The notes: a model not told the origin generated them from the sequence alone. Shown: positions 26,284 through 37,233, counted from the first letter of the stretch. The stretch: DNA of 64,000 bases from Mannheimia sp. USDA-ARS-USMARC-1261 (GCF_000521605.1 NZ_CP006942.1:1488001-1552000), one strand, 5' to 3'. Translations and numbers: made by a program.

Positions 26284-28109
26284 TATTCCTTAGCTAATTG
26301 TAAATCAGTCTGCCATTTTGAACTAATGATTTCTGCCCATTTCTCAATATTTTGCTCCCACTGCTCGCCATTATCAGACTGGGCAAGTTGAGCAATTTGT
26401 TGTAGTTGATGTAACCCAACCGATGCCAATGCTCCTTTGATTTTGTGAGCTTCGTCCGCCGTTAATTTACGGCTTTCAGCAGAATTTGTGATTTGCCAAT
26501 CAGTTAAATAACGCTGTAAATTTTCCAAATAAGTTGGCATTAAATCAGCAAATAAATCCATATTGCTAAGAACATTTGCTTTCCCCATTACCTTAACCAA
26601 TTCATTGAGCATTGCGATGTTATAAGATAAATTGTCAGAATCATTAGCTACAAGCGGTTGTTTTTCTTCATTTTTTTGCAAAAAGTCATTATCAAAATAG
26701 TGATTTAGGCAATTCAATAAGGCTTCTAAAGAGAGAGGCTTACGAAGTACATCGTCCATACCTTGTGCTTGATAATCTTTTTGATTTTGAATGACATTCG
26801 CCGTTAAAGCGATAAGTAGCGGTAAATAATCAATTTCCTCGTTTTCATAACGGTTTCTTAATGTTTGTGCAATATCAAAACCTGTAGTATCAGGCAATTG
26901 AATGTCTAATAAAATTAAGTCGTAGCTATTTTGCTCAAAGCATTTAAATGCTTCTTCTCCTGTCATTGCAACATCAACTTCGCAGCCCACTTTTTCTAAC
27001 ATTGCTTGAGCAACCACTACATTTATCTCAATGTCTTCAACTAAAAGCACCTTTAATCCGTGCTTTTGAATATCTAGTTCAGGCTTGGTTTCCGTACTTT
27101 CTGCGTGAATAGTTAGGGTAAAGGTTGAACCTTGATTTTCTTGGCTTTTTACCATTAAATCTCCGCCCATCAGTTTTGCAATACGTTTTGAAACCGATAG
27201 ACCAATGCCACTCCCTTGTGCTTTTTTCTCTTTCGAATTTTCAGCTTGGTAGAACATATCGAAAATTTTGCGTTGATCTTTTTCAGGAATACCAATGCCT
27301 GAGTCCGCCACACTAAAACTAAATTGCTCTTTCTCTAATTGGCAAATTTCCAGCAAAATTTGACCGCTTGTTGGGGTAAATTTCACGGCATTGCTGATTA
27401 AATTCCATAAAATTTGGCTTAGACGGGCGTAGTCCGTATAAATATATTTAGGTAAATTCGGTGGATATTTTAATTTAAAATCAATATTTTTATTTCCCGC
27501 CATAAAGTTGCCGAAATTGGCGATATCTTGAATTAACTGCTCAAATTCAACCTCTTTTCTAAACAACTCAATGCGGCTACTGTCAATTTTTTCTAAATCG
27601 ATAATATCACCAAAAATATGTGCCAATGCCGTTGCACTCATATTGATGGTTTTGAGATATTCTTGCTGCTTTTCGCTTTGTTGTTCATCAAGCAAAATTT
27701 GGCTTAAGCCAATAATTCCATTCAGCGGCGTGCGTAATTCGTGGCTAATCGTTGCCATTAAGATCGTTTTATCACGGTTGTTTTTCTCTAATTTAGCGTG
27801 GAGATAAGCATCTTGCTCTCGAAGCTCTTCCAGATCTTTTACTGCTTTTTCTAAGCGTAAACGAGAACGCTCCAACTTTTCGACTAAAAGTGTAAAAAAG
27901 TAGAGTACAAAAGGAGCAGAAATTAAGCCAAATGCGATGGAACGTAAGATATCCACCACAACTACTCTGCCTATAAATAGATAGGTTAATCCACTTTGAA
28001 TTAAAATTGCGGAAACGGCGACCACAAAAAAACCGAGTAAAGAGGCTCTTAATCGCCCTAATCTTAATACCCAATTTACATATTTTTGACTAAATTTTTT
28101 AACTTGCAT
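26268..28109 (-). CDS. arcB: Aerobic respiration control hybrid histidine kinase ArcB
   Basis: Membrane sensor kinase of the Arc two-component system, which phosphorylates ArcA when quinones are reduced. From the ATG at 28109 it has 613 residues, well short of the 778 of E. coli. Order: two membrane helices (about 25-75), a short coiled coil, the H1 box SHELRTPLNG (His about residue 123), an ATPase domain (NLISNAVKF, DSGIGIP, GSGIGLSVSKR), a receiver (LLVEDIE, LILLDIQLP) and an Hpt domain (DEAHKIKGALAS). The PAS linker carrying the redox cysteines of E. coli ArcB is absent. The ORF could begin at a TTG three codons earlier. Its last residues, VETH, are encoded by the palindrome at 26256. Confidence 0.95.
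   Translation of the reverse strand: MQVKKFSQKYVNWVLRLGRLRASLLGFFVVAVSAILIQSGLTYLFIGRVVVVDILRSIAFGLISAPFVLYFFTLLVEKLERSRLRLEKAVKDLEELREQDAYLHAKLEKNNRDKTILMATISHELRTPLNGIIGLSQILLDEQQSEKQQEYLKTINMSATALAHIFGDIIDLEKIDSSRIELFRKEVEFEQLIQDIANFGNFMAGNKNIDFKLKYPPNLPKYIYTDYARLSQILWNLISNAVKFTPTSGQILLEICQLEKEQFSFSVADSGIGIPEKDQRKIFDMFYQAENSKEKKAQGSGIGLSVSKRIAKLMGGDLMVKSQENQGSTFTLTIHAESTETKPELDIQKHGLKVLLVEDIEINVVVAQAMLEKVGCEVDVAMTGEEAFKCFEQNSYDLILLDIQLPDTTGFDIAQTLRNRYENEEIDYLPLLIALTANVIQNQKDYQAQGMDDVLRKPLSLEALLNCLNHYFDNDFLQKNEEKQPLVANDSDNLSYNIAMLNELVKVMGKANVLSNMDLFADLMPTYLENLQRYLTDWQITNSAESRKLTADEAHKIKGALASVGLHQLQQIAQLAQSDNGEQWEQNIEKWAEIISSKWQTDLQLAKEYVETH
26650..26659 (+). repeat. DNA uptake signal (in arcB)
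   Basis: ACAAGCGGTT followed by a T-rich stretch and TTTTTTTGCA. It is translated on the opposite strand within the segment joining the receiver and Hpt domains. Confidence 0.75.
27362..27371 (-). repeat. DNA uptake signal (in arcB)
   Basis: Reverse-strand ACAAGCGGTC followed by AAATTTTGC, matching the start of the extended consensus. Confidence 0.8.
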
Positions 28110-28121
28110 AATCTTCAATCC

Positions 28122-28149
28122 ATAAAAAAGCAGATCTTTCGATCTGCTT
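28122..28149 (-). terminator. Terminator after the tannase-like gene
   Basis: AAGCAGATC (28128-28136), TTTC, GATCTGCTT (28141-28149). On the minus strand it is followed by a run of T (TTTTTTAT), just upstream of arcB. Confidence 0.85.
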
Positions 28150-28164
28150 ATTCTACTCTATTTT

Positions 28165-29727
28165 TTATGGTTTGCCTTTGACGATTTCATCAACCCATTG
28201 GAATAGCTCTTCTAAGTCATAATCGCCTGAATGTGGCACACCCCACGGGGTTTCATAGTTCACGTTTTTACCTGCCATTTGTAGTTTAATCGCTAGAATA
28301 GCTGAAATGGCGAGAGAGGTATCACGATCCGCCGTACCCACTCGAATTCGCCAATACTCTGCCGCATTTGGATTATCCAAATAATACATTGGGTTCATTC
28401 GTTTCACTATTTGCGGATCGGCTAAGTTGATGCTCTGATTTGATGAACGTTCTGCACTATAAAGCGTGAAATGGCGATTGTTTTCCGTATATGTACCAAA
28501 TAAATTATTTTCGCCAGAAGTCGCATTCAACGCATCAAACGCAGGTGGTGATTTCATTCGTTTATCTGAAAACACATAGCCGAACCAATCTACATTACTT
28601 ACTTTTCCACCTTCAAAAGATAACCAGCTAATTTTTTGAAAGGATTTTTGTTCCTCACTATTTTCCGCTAATTGACTATAGGCTTTATTGGCGGAATCTT
28701 TAATCACATTTGCTAAATAATCTTTAAAAGAGCCATTGCCTTTTGGATCAAGACTTAAAGCATTTCCCTTCTCATCGACCAAATGCAAGCTGTTTAAATA
28801 CGTTGGGAAACGTTCCGCTAGTTCATTAGATAGCTTAATTTCTGCCTCACTCAATGTACCTTCAATTTTCGGCTTAGGTTTTGAGCGGTCATTAAACTCT
28901 GCTGAATTTAATTTACTCATATCAATACGGCTAAATTCGTTTACACCGTTAAATTGCCACTCATACGCTATATCTGCATTTTCAAGATTAGTAATAGGTG
29001 CATAAGCTGAAACAGCAAAGATTTTATCACTCGCTTTTAATGCTCCAATTTCATTGAAATAAGGCTCATAATCAAAATGATCGGCTGAAGCCCCTAACAA
29101 GGCAGATAACGCCCCTCCCGCACTGGTACCGTTTGCGATAATTTTATTGGCATCACCCGGCATTTTTTCATTATTAGCGTGTAAATATCGCACTGCTGAT
29201 TTTAAATCAATAATGGCAGCCGGAGCTTTGCCAATAAATTTTCCGTCTTTTTGTAACGTACGCCCACGAGCTCCAACACTTGCCACCACATAGCCTTTTG
29301 AAAGAGCTACCAAAATCGCACTTGGAGAATCATTACGCCCTTTTTTATCATAGCTTGCGGCTTTTGCCGGCATATAACCACCTATCGAATTTGGTAAGAA
29401 AATCGGTGCAGTATTCATTTTATAACCATTGATCTCACCTTCATTATAATAAGCTTCGGGCACATAAAAATTGAGTGTTTGATATTCAGGATCAACAGGA
29501 TTGTTTACATAAACAATTCGCTCAAAAGAACGGAATTGGATTTCCTCACCATTTACTTCTGCTTCAACAGAACGAGCGTTTTGATCGTTAAACGTTAAAT
29601 CGTAACCTGAACCGGTTTTGTTAAACAAAGGAATAGGCTCTTCTACAGGTTTTTCAGGCATTGTCGCAAAAGACCGGGTAGTTAATGCCATTACAGCAAT
29701 CATTGTAGATAAAATATTTAGTTTCAT
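28165..29727 (-). CDS. Secreted alpha/beta hydrolase, tannase (subtype B)-like esterase
   Basis: Probable exported serine esterase of 520 residues. The N-terminal signal (LNILSTMIAVMALTTRSFA, cleavage about residue 21) leads to the periplasm or outside. The nucleophile is likely Ser202 in NGTSAGGALSA; Asp467 or Asp469 (VGTADRD) and His499 (VPHSGDY) complete a triad. The layout (YVPEAYY, LPNSIGGYMPAK, GYVVASVGARGR) resembles bacterial tannase subtype B enzymes, which cleave galloyl or related phenolic esters. The true substrate is unknown. It is monocistronic with its own terminator. Such an enzyme would suit an organism in plant-feeding animals (inference). Confidence 0.7.
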   Translation of the reverse strand: MKLNILSTMIAVMALTTRSFATMPEKPVEEPIPLFNKTGSGYDLTFNDQNARSVEAEVNGEEIQFRSFERIVYVNNPVDPEYQTLNFYVPEAYYNEGEINGYKMNTAPIFLPNSIGGYMPAKAASYDKKGRNDSPSAILVALSKGYVVASVGARGRTLQKDGKFIGKAPAAIIDLKSAVRYLHANNEKMPGDANKIIANGTSAGGALSALLGASADHFDYEPYFNEIGALKASDKIFAVSAYAPITNLENADIAYEWQFNGVNEFSRIDMSKLNSAEFNDRSKPKPKIEGTLSEAEIKLSNELAERFPTYLNSLHLVDEKGNALSLDPKGNGSFKDYLANVIKDSANKAYSQLAENSEEQKSFQKISWLSFEGGKVSNVDWFGYVFSDKRMKSPPAFDALNATSGENNLFGTYTENNRHFTLYSAERSSNQSINLADPQIVKRMNPMYYLDNPNAAEYWRIRVGTADRDTSLAISAILAIKLQMAGKNVNYETPWGVPHSGDYDLEELFQWVDEIVKGKP

Positions 29728-29814
29728 TTTTATTCTCTAAATTGAAATCGGGGCTATAAATGTCTAATCAATTAGCAAATTATTCTTTATGCTATGACAA
29801 AAAATACCCCAAAA

Positions 29815-31065
29815 TTATCCATATATTAATTCAATACGGCTCAACCCGGTATTTATCCCATTTGCATAACGTTTAGGAATAAATCCTTCTATATAGCCAT
29901 CTTCAGCAATCACTTCATACTGACAAATAAGCCTTTCATCTTGAATCTGAGGTGATGAATCAAAAGTATGAGAAATAACAATGCTAGAATGTAACTTCCA
30001 AACTACTTTATTGCCTTTTTTAAGTTTTGGAGTTGCAGCACGGAAAATAGAGCCACCTTCATTACAGCCAATATGAGTTAAGCTAAAATCAAAACCTACC
30101 TCTGAAATAGGATTTGCATTCATAAATCCAAAAATCCTATCACTTGCATATAGATCTTGCTGTACATAGCCCCAAACTTTTTCTCTTAAAAAATACTGAT
30201 CGGTAAATCGACTTGTATCACCATACTTTCTAACATAGTCATACATTTTCTCTGTTACATTCGGAATACTACCGGCAATGGATCCCCAGAGCCCAGCTAA
30301 AATTAATTCTGTATGAGAGCCTGAATCTCGAATCGTATGAAAACGGCAACCGCTTGCAATCCATTCTGCAACAGTCGTCGCCTCCCTTTTAGAGATAACG
30401 GAATCTGCATCTCTAAATATAATATAACCTACACTCTCATCGTCCATTGCCAAAAAACGCCACATTGTTTTAGGCAAAGATTTTTCTTCACCTTGCACAT
30501 AAATAATTTCACTATGAGGACTTGTTAATCGTTGAATTGCTTCTTCAGGTACTGTTTCATCTACATAAAAACGACAGATCCAATTAGGATAAACTTCATT
30601 AACTAGTTGTACATTTAAAACTACGGTTTCGATATATGCAGAACTTGCACCAAATAGAGAGAAGCTAATAATTTTTTTCTTTTTCTCTATATCAGATTGA
30701 ATTGCAGGTAAGGCAGGTAAAATCGGATTATTTACTTTATGTTGAGCGTGTCTTAGTTCTAAAGCTGCTCTACCATAAGGGGCTGCATTTTTCCAATCGA
30801 AAAGAGCACCATAGGCGTGGGATAGCACATCAAAATTATTGATCTCGCTTGGTTCAAGTTCAACTGCTTGTAGTGCATAGCTAACAGCATCTTGCCAGCG
30901 TTCAAGTTTAATACACATAGTTGATGCTGCCGATAAGAAAAAATCAGTGTCATAGCCAAGCAGCAAAGCCTGTTTAGCAATATCAAGAGCTTTTTCATAA
31001 TTTCCAGTTTTTTGATAAAGCAAAATTTCTTGTCTAAACTGTGTCGCTTGAATATGTATTTCCAT
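29815..31065 (-). CDS. TPR protein with glycosyltransferase-like domain
   Basis: Cytoplasmic protein of 416 residues. Residues about 15-110 contain two to three tetratricopeptide-type repeats (NYEKALDIAKQALLLGYD, RWQDAVSYALQAVELEPS, DWKNAAPYGRAALELR). From about residue 130 a second domain has FSLFGASSAYIETVVLNVQL, YPNWICRFYVDE and a DxD-like motif in IIFRDADSV, followed by GCRFHTIRD and TDQYFL, which suggests a GT-A fold glycosyltransferase acting on a protein or surface glycan. No glycan or adhesin cluster is adjacent. There is no signal peptide. The exact family is not recognised; the domain calls are inferred from motifs. Confidence 0.6.
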   Translation of the reverse strand: MEIHIQATQFRQEILLYQKTGNYEKALDIAKQALLLGYDTDFFLSAASTMCIKLERWQDAVSYALQAVELEPSEINNFDVLSHAYGALFDWKNAAPYGRAALELRHAQHKVNNPILPALPAIQSDIEKKKKIISFSLFGASSAYIETVVLNVQLVNEVYPNWICRFYVDETVPEEAIQRLTSPHSEIIYVQGEEKSLPKTMWRFLAMDDESVGYIIFRDADSVISKREATTVAEWIASGCRFHTIRDSGSHTELILAGLWGSIAGSIPNVTEKMYDYVRKYGDTSRFTDQYFLREKVWGYVQQDLYASDRIFGFMNANPISEVGFDFSLTHIGCNEGGSIFRAATPKLKKGNKVVWKLHSSIVISHTFDSSPQIQDERLICQYEVIAEDGYIEGFIPKRYANGINTGLSRIELIYG

Positions 31066-31110
31066 TTTTATCTCGCTTATATAACTATTTTGTTAGTTAA
31101 TCTTAATAAG

Positions 31111-31153
31111 ATCACTCTCTTTTATCAAATTATATACATTAAAAGAGAGTGAT
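31111..31153 (-). terminator. Hairpin downstream of the EamA-family gene
   Basis: ATCACTCTCTTTTA (31111-31124) and TAAAAGAGAGTGAT (31140-31153) are exact complements (14 bp, 15-nt loop), about 30 bp after the transporter stop. The T tract on the minus side is weak (CTTATT). Confidence 0.65.
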
Positions 31154-31185
31154 GCCCGAATTATATTAGTTATTTTTGGTACAAA

Positions 31186-32049
31186 TCATCTCCAATAAAA
31201 TAAACAAATAATCGCCACAATCGCAATCGCTACGCCTAAATAGTTCACTTTATGGATTTTCTCTTTAAAGAAAAATGCTCCCACGAATGTGCCTAAACAG
31301 ATAACCCCTAGGTTCATCCCGGTGAAAACTAAGGTTGGATCATCTTTCATCGCTTGGTGGGCTTGAATATAGAACAAAATGTTGCCGAAATTCAATATAC
31401 CTAATAACAAGCCTGTTAATACACTTGGAACGTGCCATTGAGTGCGTTTTAGCAGTAAGTAGATAAACATAAAACAGCCCGCTCCAATAAAGGCAATGGC
31501 TAGAGTAACGGGGAATGCCGAGCCGGATTTGGCGATCTGTTTGAATAAAATATCATTTACGCCATAACCTACCCAAACAAGGAAAAGACTGATAATCGCA
31601 ATTTTGCCGCCTTTTTCCATTCCTTGATTACCTTTCCACAGTAAGCAGCCTAATGCAACAAAAGCTAATAATAGAGCCATTAATTTATTATTGGTAACTT
31701 GTTCGCCAAAAATGGTGAACGCCGCCAAAATCGGTAGGAATAATGACAAACGCTGTGCCGCATCAGTGCGGATAATCCCTGCAAATTCCAATGCTTTTGC
31801 TTGCACTAAGAAAATAGTTGGCAACGTGATGCTTAAAATTACAAAAATATAAGCAGACGGATTGGTTGCCATAATTTCAGTGATAGATTGCCCTTGAAAA
31901 TCGGGCTTAAGCAATAGAAACGTCATTGTCGTTGTTACGATATAGTTTACTGCAATGCTTTGATCGATTCGAATACCTTTTTGGCGAGCGTATTTAATTA
32001 ATACCCCTACCGTAACACTACATAAAATAGCAAAAATAAGTTGCAACAC
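31186..32049 (-). CDS. EamA/DMT-family transporter
   Basis: Drug/metabolite-superfamily inner-membrane protein of 287 residues with about ten hydrophobic helices in two repeats (one EamA unit ending LGCLLWKG, the second ending IVAIICLFYWR). Members move amino acids, sugars or other metabolites; no specific substrate is visible. The start is GTG at 32049 with AAAAGGAG 10 nt upstream (a TTG follows directly). It is monocistronic, with a hairpin downstream and a double uptake signal upstream. Confidence 0.88.
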   Translation of the reverse strand: MLQLIFAILCSVTVGVLIKYARQKGIRIDQSIAVNYIVTTTMTFLLLKPDFQGQSITEIMATNPSAYIFVILSITLPTIFLVQAKALEFAGIIRTDAAQRLSLFLPILAAFTIFGEQVTNNKLMALLLAFVALGCLLWKGNQGMEKGGKIAIISLFLVWVGYGVNDILFKQIAKSGSAFPVTLAIAFIGAGCFMFIYLLLKRTQWHVPSVLTGLLLGILNFGNILFYIQAHQAMKDDPTLVFTGMNLGVICLGTFVGAFFFKEKIHKVNYLGVAIAIVAIICLFYWR

Positions 32050-32114
32050 TTTTTGTTTTCTCCTTTTAAAAATGAAGGCTGTATTCTATAAATATGTTCA
32101 AATTTTCGCTAGTA

Positions 32115-32172
32115 GCAAGCGGTTAAATTTTGCTGAAAATTTGCAAAAAATTAGAGAGTTCCGACCGCTTGT
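32115..32172. repeat. Inverted uptake-signal pair in a divergent promoter region
   Basis: GCAAGCGGTT (32115-32124) followed by AAATTTTGCTGAAAATTTGC, and reverse ACAAGCGGTC at 32163-32172. The cores face each other between the divergent EamA and hydrolase genes, so this pair cannot serve as a 3' terminator. Confidence 0.8.
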
Positions 32173-32224
32173 AAGAGAAAAGTGCTAAAATGATTTCAAA
32201 CAAGCTGTATAAGATTAAATAAAT

Positions 32225-32980
32225 ATGGAAAAGCTCTTTGATATTAACGAGCAAGGTTTTAGCATTCGTTGTAAGCTCTTTTATGAAAAAGAGCTTCATA
32301 ATATTGAAAATGTGGTGCTCATTTTGCACGGTTTTGGTTCATCAAAAGATTTAAAATCGAACACCAAATTTGGCGAGCGTTTAACCTCAAAATATAAAGG
32401 CTATGCGGCGATCGCTTTTGATTTCCCTTGCCACGGAGCCGATGCCCGCAAAAAACTTTCCGTTGCCGAATGCCAAACCTATTTGCAAATTGTGATCGAT
32501 TACGCCAAAAACACGCTGAATGCGAAAAATATCTATGCTTACGGCACGAGCTTTGGCGGATATTTAACGTTGAAATATATTAATGAACAGGGTACTCCGT
32601 TCCAAAAAATTGCTTTGCGAGCTCCTGCAGTACAAATTCATCATTCATTGATGAGCCGAATGAGCGAAGAAGAACGCCAGAAACTAGCAAAAGGTAAGGA
32701 AATTTTGTGGGGCTTCGACCGCCAAATGAAAATCAGCCAAGCCTTCTTTGACGAACTGGCTGGAGGCGATATTTTCCAAAATGATTATTTGGAAGTTGCC
32801 GATCAAATTTTTATTTTGCACGGCACGGAAGATGAAATGGTGCCATTAAGCGTTTCACAGCAATTTGCCGATAATAATGTGATTGAACTGCTCCCTATTG
32901 AAGGGGCAGATCACGCCTTTTCTAACCCGAAATTAATGGACGTTGCTATCGGCAAAATTGTCGATTTTTTTGCTCCCTAA
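32225..32980 (+). CDS. Alpha/beta hydrolase (serine peptidase/esterase-like)
   Basis: Soluble hydrolase of 251 residues. It has the oxyanion strand VVLILHGFGSSKD, the nucleophile elbow YGTSFGGYL (Ser about residue 110), the acid in LHGTEDEMVPL and the histidine in GADHAF, in correct order for a catalytic triad. It resembles small cytosolic esterases and acylaminoacyl-peptidase-like proteins; the substrate is unknown. No clear Shine-Dalgarno sequence precedes the ATG. Its stop lies one base from the stop of the convergent yeaK gene. Confidence 0.85.
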   Translation: MEKLFDINEQGFSIRCKLFYEKELHNIENVVLILHGFGSSKDLKSNTKFGERLTSKYKGYAAIAFDFPCHGADARKKLSVAECQTYLQIVIDYAKNTLNAKNIYAYGTSFGGYLTLKYINEQGTPFQKIALRAPAVQIHHSLMSRMSEEERQKLAKGKEILWGFDRQMKISQAFFDELAGGDIFQNDYLEVADQIFILHGTEDEMVPLSVSQQFADNNVIELLPIEGADHAFSNPKLMDVAIGKIVDFFAP

Positions 32981-32981
32981 C

Positions 32982-33467
32982 TTAATCTTTCGCAAACTTC
33001 ACTAAAGTTGGATTGACGATACGTTGATAATCTGTCGTATTCAGAATAATAGAACGTTCTAACGTGCCGGCATTAAAGGCTAATTCATCGTAACGCTCAA
33101 ATAAGCTTGGCTCAGCTACCAATAACAAATCGGAATGGAAACTAAACGGAGGAATTGCTCCAAATACACAGTCGGTTAATTCTGCCACTTCCGCCGGGCT
33201 GGCAAGTGAGGCTCGAAGCCCTCCAAGATGCTCGGCAATTTTGCTTAAATCCGCTTGGTAATCCGCCGGCAATATTGCTAATACTGCCTGTTTTATGCCA
33301 TTTCCTTTTACTTTGCAGACTAACGCCTTTGCTCCTTGCCCTATTTCTGTACCACGAATTTTTGCCACTTCTTCTGATTTCCCCGCAGAAGAATGTTCCA
33401 CTATCCGATAGCGGGCTTGATGTGAATCTAATAATGCCGTAATTTGTTGAAAAGTTTGTTCTGACAT
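32982..33467 (-). CDS. yeaK: YeaK-type YbaK/ProRS-editing-domain deacylase
   Basis: Free-standing aminoacyl-tRNA editing domain of 161 residues. It aligns along its length with E. coli YeaK as I recall it (EIRGTEIGQGAKALVCKVKGNG, GGLRASLASPAEV, GCVFGAIPPFSFH-like). Such proteins hydrolyse mischarged aminoacyl-tRNAs in trans. The conserved lysine expected for YbaK-fold deacylases is in GAKALV. It is convergent with the hydrolase gene with a single base between stops, and upstream of smrB on the same strand. Confidence 0.92.
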   Translation of the reverse strand: MSEQTFQQITALLDSHQARYRIVEHSSAGKSEEVAKIRGTEIGQGAKALVCKVKGNGIKQAVLAILPADYQADLSKIAEHLGGLRASLASPAEVAELTDCVFGAIPPFSFHSDLLLVAEPSLFERYDELAFNAGTLERSIILNTTDYQRIVNPTLVKFAKD

Positions 33468-33532
33468 TGGTTCTCCTTACAAAACAATAACTAGCGGTCT
33501 TTTTCTACTCAAAATTTGCAATTATCCTCATT

Positions 33533-34078
33533 TTAACGCCCAAACATCTTTTCCGGGTTTTCCGGCTGCTCAACTAAAATTAAAATCGCAGCATCTCCGC
33601 CCCACTCTTTTGGTGCTTGATGTAACGCCATAATTTTCGGGTGTTGTACAAGCCAACGAGGAATTTGGTCTTTCAGCGTGCGAGTGCCAAAGCCTGTCAT
33701 AATACTGGCACAAAACACGTTTTCTCTCTCACAAGCCAAAATTAAAGCTGCCAACTCTTTTTTCGCTTTTTCTCTAGTTAAACCGTGCAAATCCAAAAAC
33801 AGCTCCGGCTGAAAATCGCCCCGTCTGAGTTGCTTTAAAATGTAAGGATCAACATCTTCACGCAAATATTTCACTTTTTCATTTTCTTCTTTGAGCAAAG
33901 GCTCATATTCATCAGAAAAATAGAACTCAATATCCGCTTTTTCTTTTAACTCTCGTAATTCCTGTAGTTTTTTACGAGGTTCTGATTTGGGTACATAAGT
34001 ATTTTGTGTTATTTTTTTCGTGCCTTTAGCCGCTTCTCTAAATAATGCAAATTCGTCTTCTAACATATTCTCTGACAT
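33533..34078 (-). CDS. smrB: Ribosome-rescue endonuclease SmrB
   Basis: Smr-domain nuclease that cleaves mRNA at collided ribosomes. The 181 residues have an N-terminal helical arm and the C-terminal Smr domain with DLHGLT (required motif) and TGFGT at the second loop, then HPKIMALHQAPKEWGGDAAILI. E. coli has HGHGK at that loop; the present TGFGT still fits the general TGxGx form. It is divergent from prmB, the same arrangement as in E. coli, with about 90 bp between starts. Confidence 0.95.
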   Translation of the reverse strand: MSENMLEDEFALFREAAKGTKKITQNTYVPKSEPRKKLQELRELKEKADIEFYFSDEYEPLLKEENEKVKYLREDVDPYILKQLRRGDFQPELFLDLHGLTREKAKKELAALILACERENVFCASIMTGFGTRTLKDQIPRWLVQHPKIMALHQAPKEWGGDAAILILVEQPENPEKMFGR

Positions 34079-34170
34079 AATCTTTTCCTTCTCTATAATT
34101 TTTACATTCTAACACAAAGCAAAATATGGTATAAAACAGCAATTCTATAATTATGCAAAAGGCACTAAAA

Positions 34171-35115
34171 ATGTTTAAATATAATATCGAACTTCTTGAT
34201 GAAATTGCAGCCCTGCCCGTTGTGAATGATTTAGCCACCATTCAAGATATGATGCGTTGGGCGTATAGCTATTTCAATGCTTCCGATCTTTACTACGGGC
34301 ACGGTTATGACAACGCGTGGGACGAAGCCCAACAATTAGTATTAGCCGGGCTTTATCTGCCTTTTGATGTGCCGGAAGCACTTTACTCTTCCCGATTAAC
34401 ACGAGCGGAAAAAGAACGTGTCATTCACTTAATTTGCGAGCGTTTAGGCTCTCGTAGACCTGTGGCATATTTAACTCATTCGGCTTGGTTCTGTGGAAGT
34501 GAATATTATGTGGACGAGCGTGTCATTGTGCCACGTTCCCCAATCGGTGAGCTTATCAAAAAAGGCTTTAAAGGCATTATCAAAAATGAGCCACACCGCA
34601 TTTTAGATATGTGTACAGGCAGTGGTTGCATTGCGATTGCTTGTGCAGAGCGTTTTCCAGATGCGGAAGTGGATGCAGTCGATCTTTCACTCGATGCGTT
34701 AGATGTGGCTCAAATTAATATTGAGCGTCATCAAGTATCACATCGTGTATTCCCGATCAGCTCAGATTTATTTAACGATATTCCGCAAGATAAATATGAT
34801 TTGATTGTAACTAATCCGCCTTATGTTGATGCAGAAGATTTAGGCGATATGCCGGAAGAATTTCACCACGAACCCGAATTAGCATTAGGTTCGGGAGCAG
34901 ACGGTTTGGATTTAACCAAACGCATTTTGGCACAGGCGGCAGATTACTTAAATGATAACGGCGTGTTAGTGTGCGAAGTGGGAAATAGTATGGTACATTT
35001 AATCGAACAATTCCCAAGCGTACCGTTTAACTGGTTGGAGTTTGAAAATGGCGGATTGGGTGTGTTTAGTTTGACGAAAGAAGAGTTAGTAAAATATCAT
35101 CATTTATTTGCTTAA
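34171..35115 (+). CDS. prmB: Ribosomal protein L3 N5-glutamine methyltransferase PrmB
   Basis: SAM-dependent methyltransferase that modifies a glutamine of ribosomal protein L3. From the ATG at 34171 (AAAAGG 8 nt upstream) it has 314 residues; a frame start 18 nt earlier lacks such a site. The N-terminal domain has IQDMMRWA and WYGHG-like [13 protein letters not shown]. The Rossmann domain has [13 protein letters not shown] and the glutamine-recognition motif NPPYVDAED. It is divergent from smrB as in E. coli. A palindromic repeat module lies after the stop. Confidence 0.97.
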   Translation: MFKYNIELLDEIAALPVVNDLATIQDMMRWAYSYFNASDLYYGHGYDNAWDEAQQLVLAGLYLPFDVPEALYSSRLTRAEKERVIHLICERLGSRRPVAYLTHSAWFCGSEYYVDERVIVPRSPIGELIKKGFKGIIKNEPHRILDMCTGSGCIAIACAERFPDAEVDAVDLSLDALDVAQINIERHQVSHRVFPISSDLFNDIPQDKYDLIVTNPPYVDAEDLGDMPEEFHHEPELALGSGADGLDLTKRILAQAADYLNDNGVLVCEVGNSMVHLIEQFPSVPFNWLEFENGGLGVFSLTKEELVKYHHLFA

Positions 35116-35116
35116 A

Positions 35117-35193
35117 TCTGCCTCCCCTCTCTCTGATAAATCATTCTGAACGAATGATTTATCTGTCTCTCTCCCACAAGGGGAGAGAGCAGA
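35117..35193. repeat. Palindromic repeat module (TGNAC family), copy A
   Basis: The core palindrome GATAAATCATTC-TGAAC-GAATGATTTATC (35135-35163) has 12-bp perfect arms and a 5-nt loop. It is flanked on the left by CCTCCCCTCTCTCT and on the right by a second hairpin CTCTCTCCC-ACAAG-GGGAGAGAG. TCTGC and GCAGA close the ends. It sits between the convergent prmB and murQ stops. The same architecture recurs at 56178 and 56276 with different but still complementary arms. Confidence 0.85.
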
Positions 35194-35200
35194 CATACTT

Positions 35201-37233
<2,033 letters not shown>

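Noticed and set aside
33533-34078. SmrB might be inactive because HGHGK of E. coli is replaced by TGFGT.
   Set aside because: TGxGx is the common form of this Smr motif and DLHG is intact, so there is no reason to call it defective.
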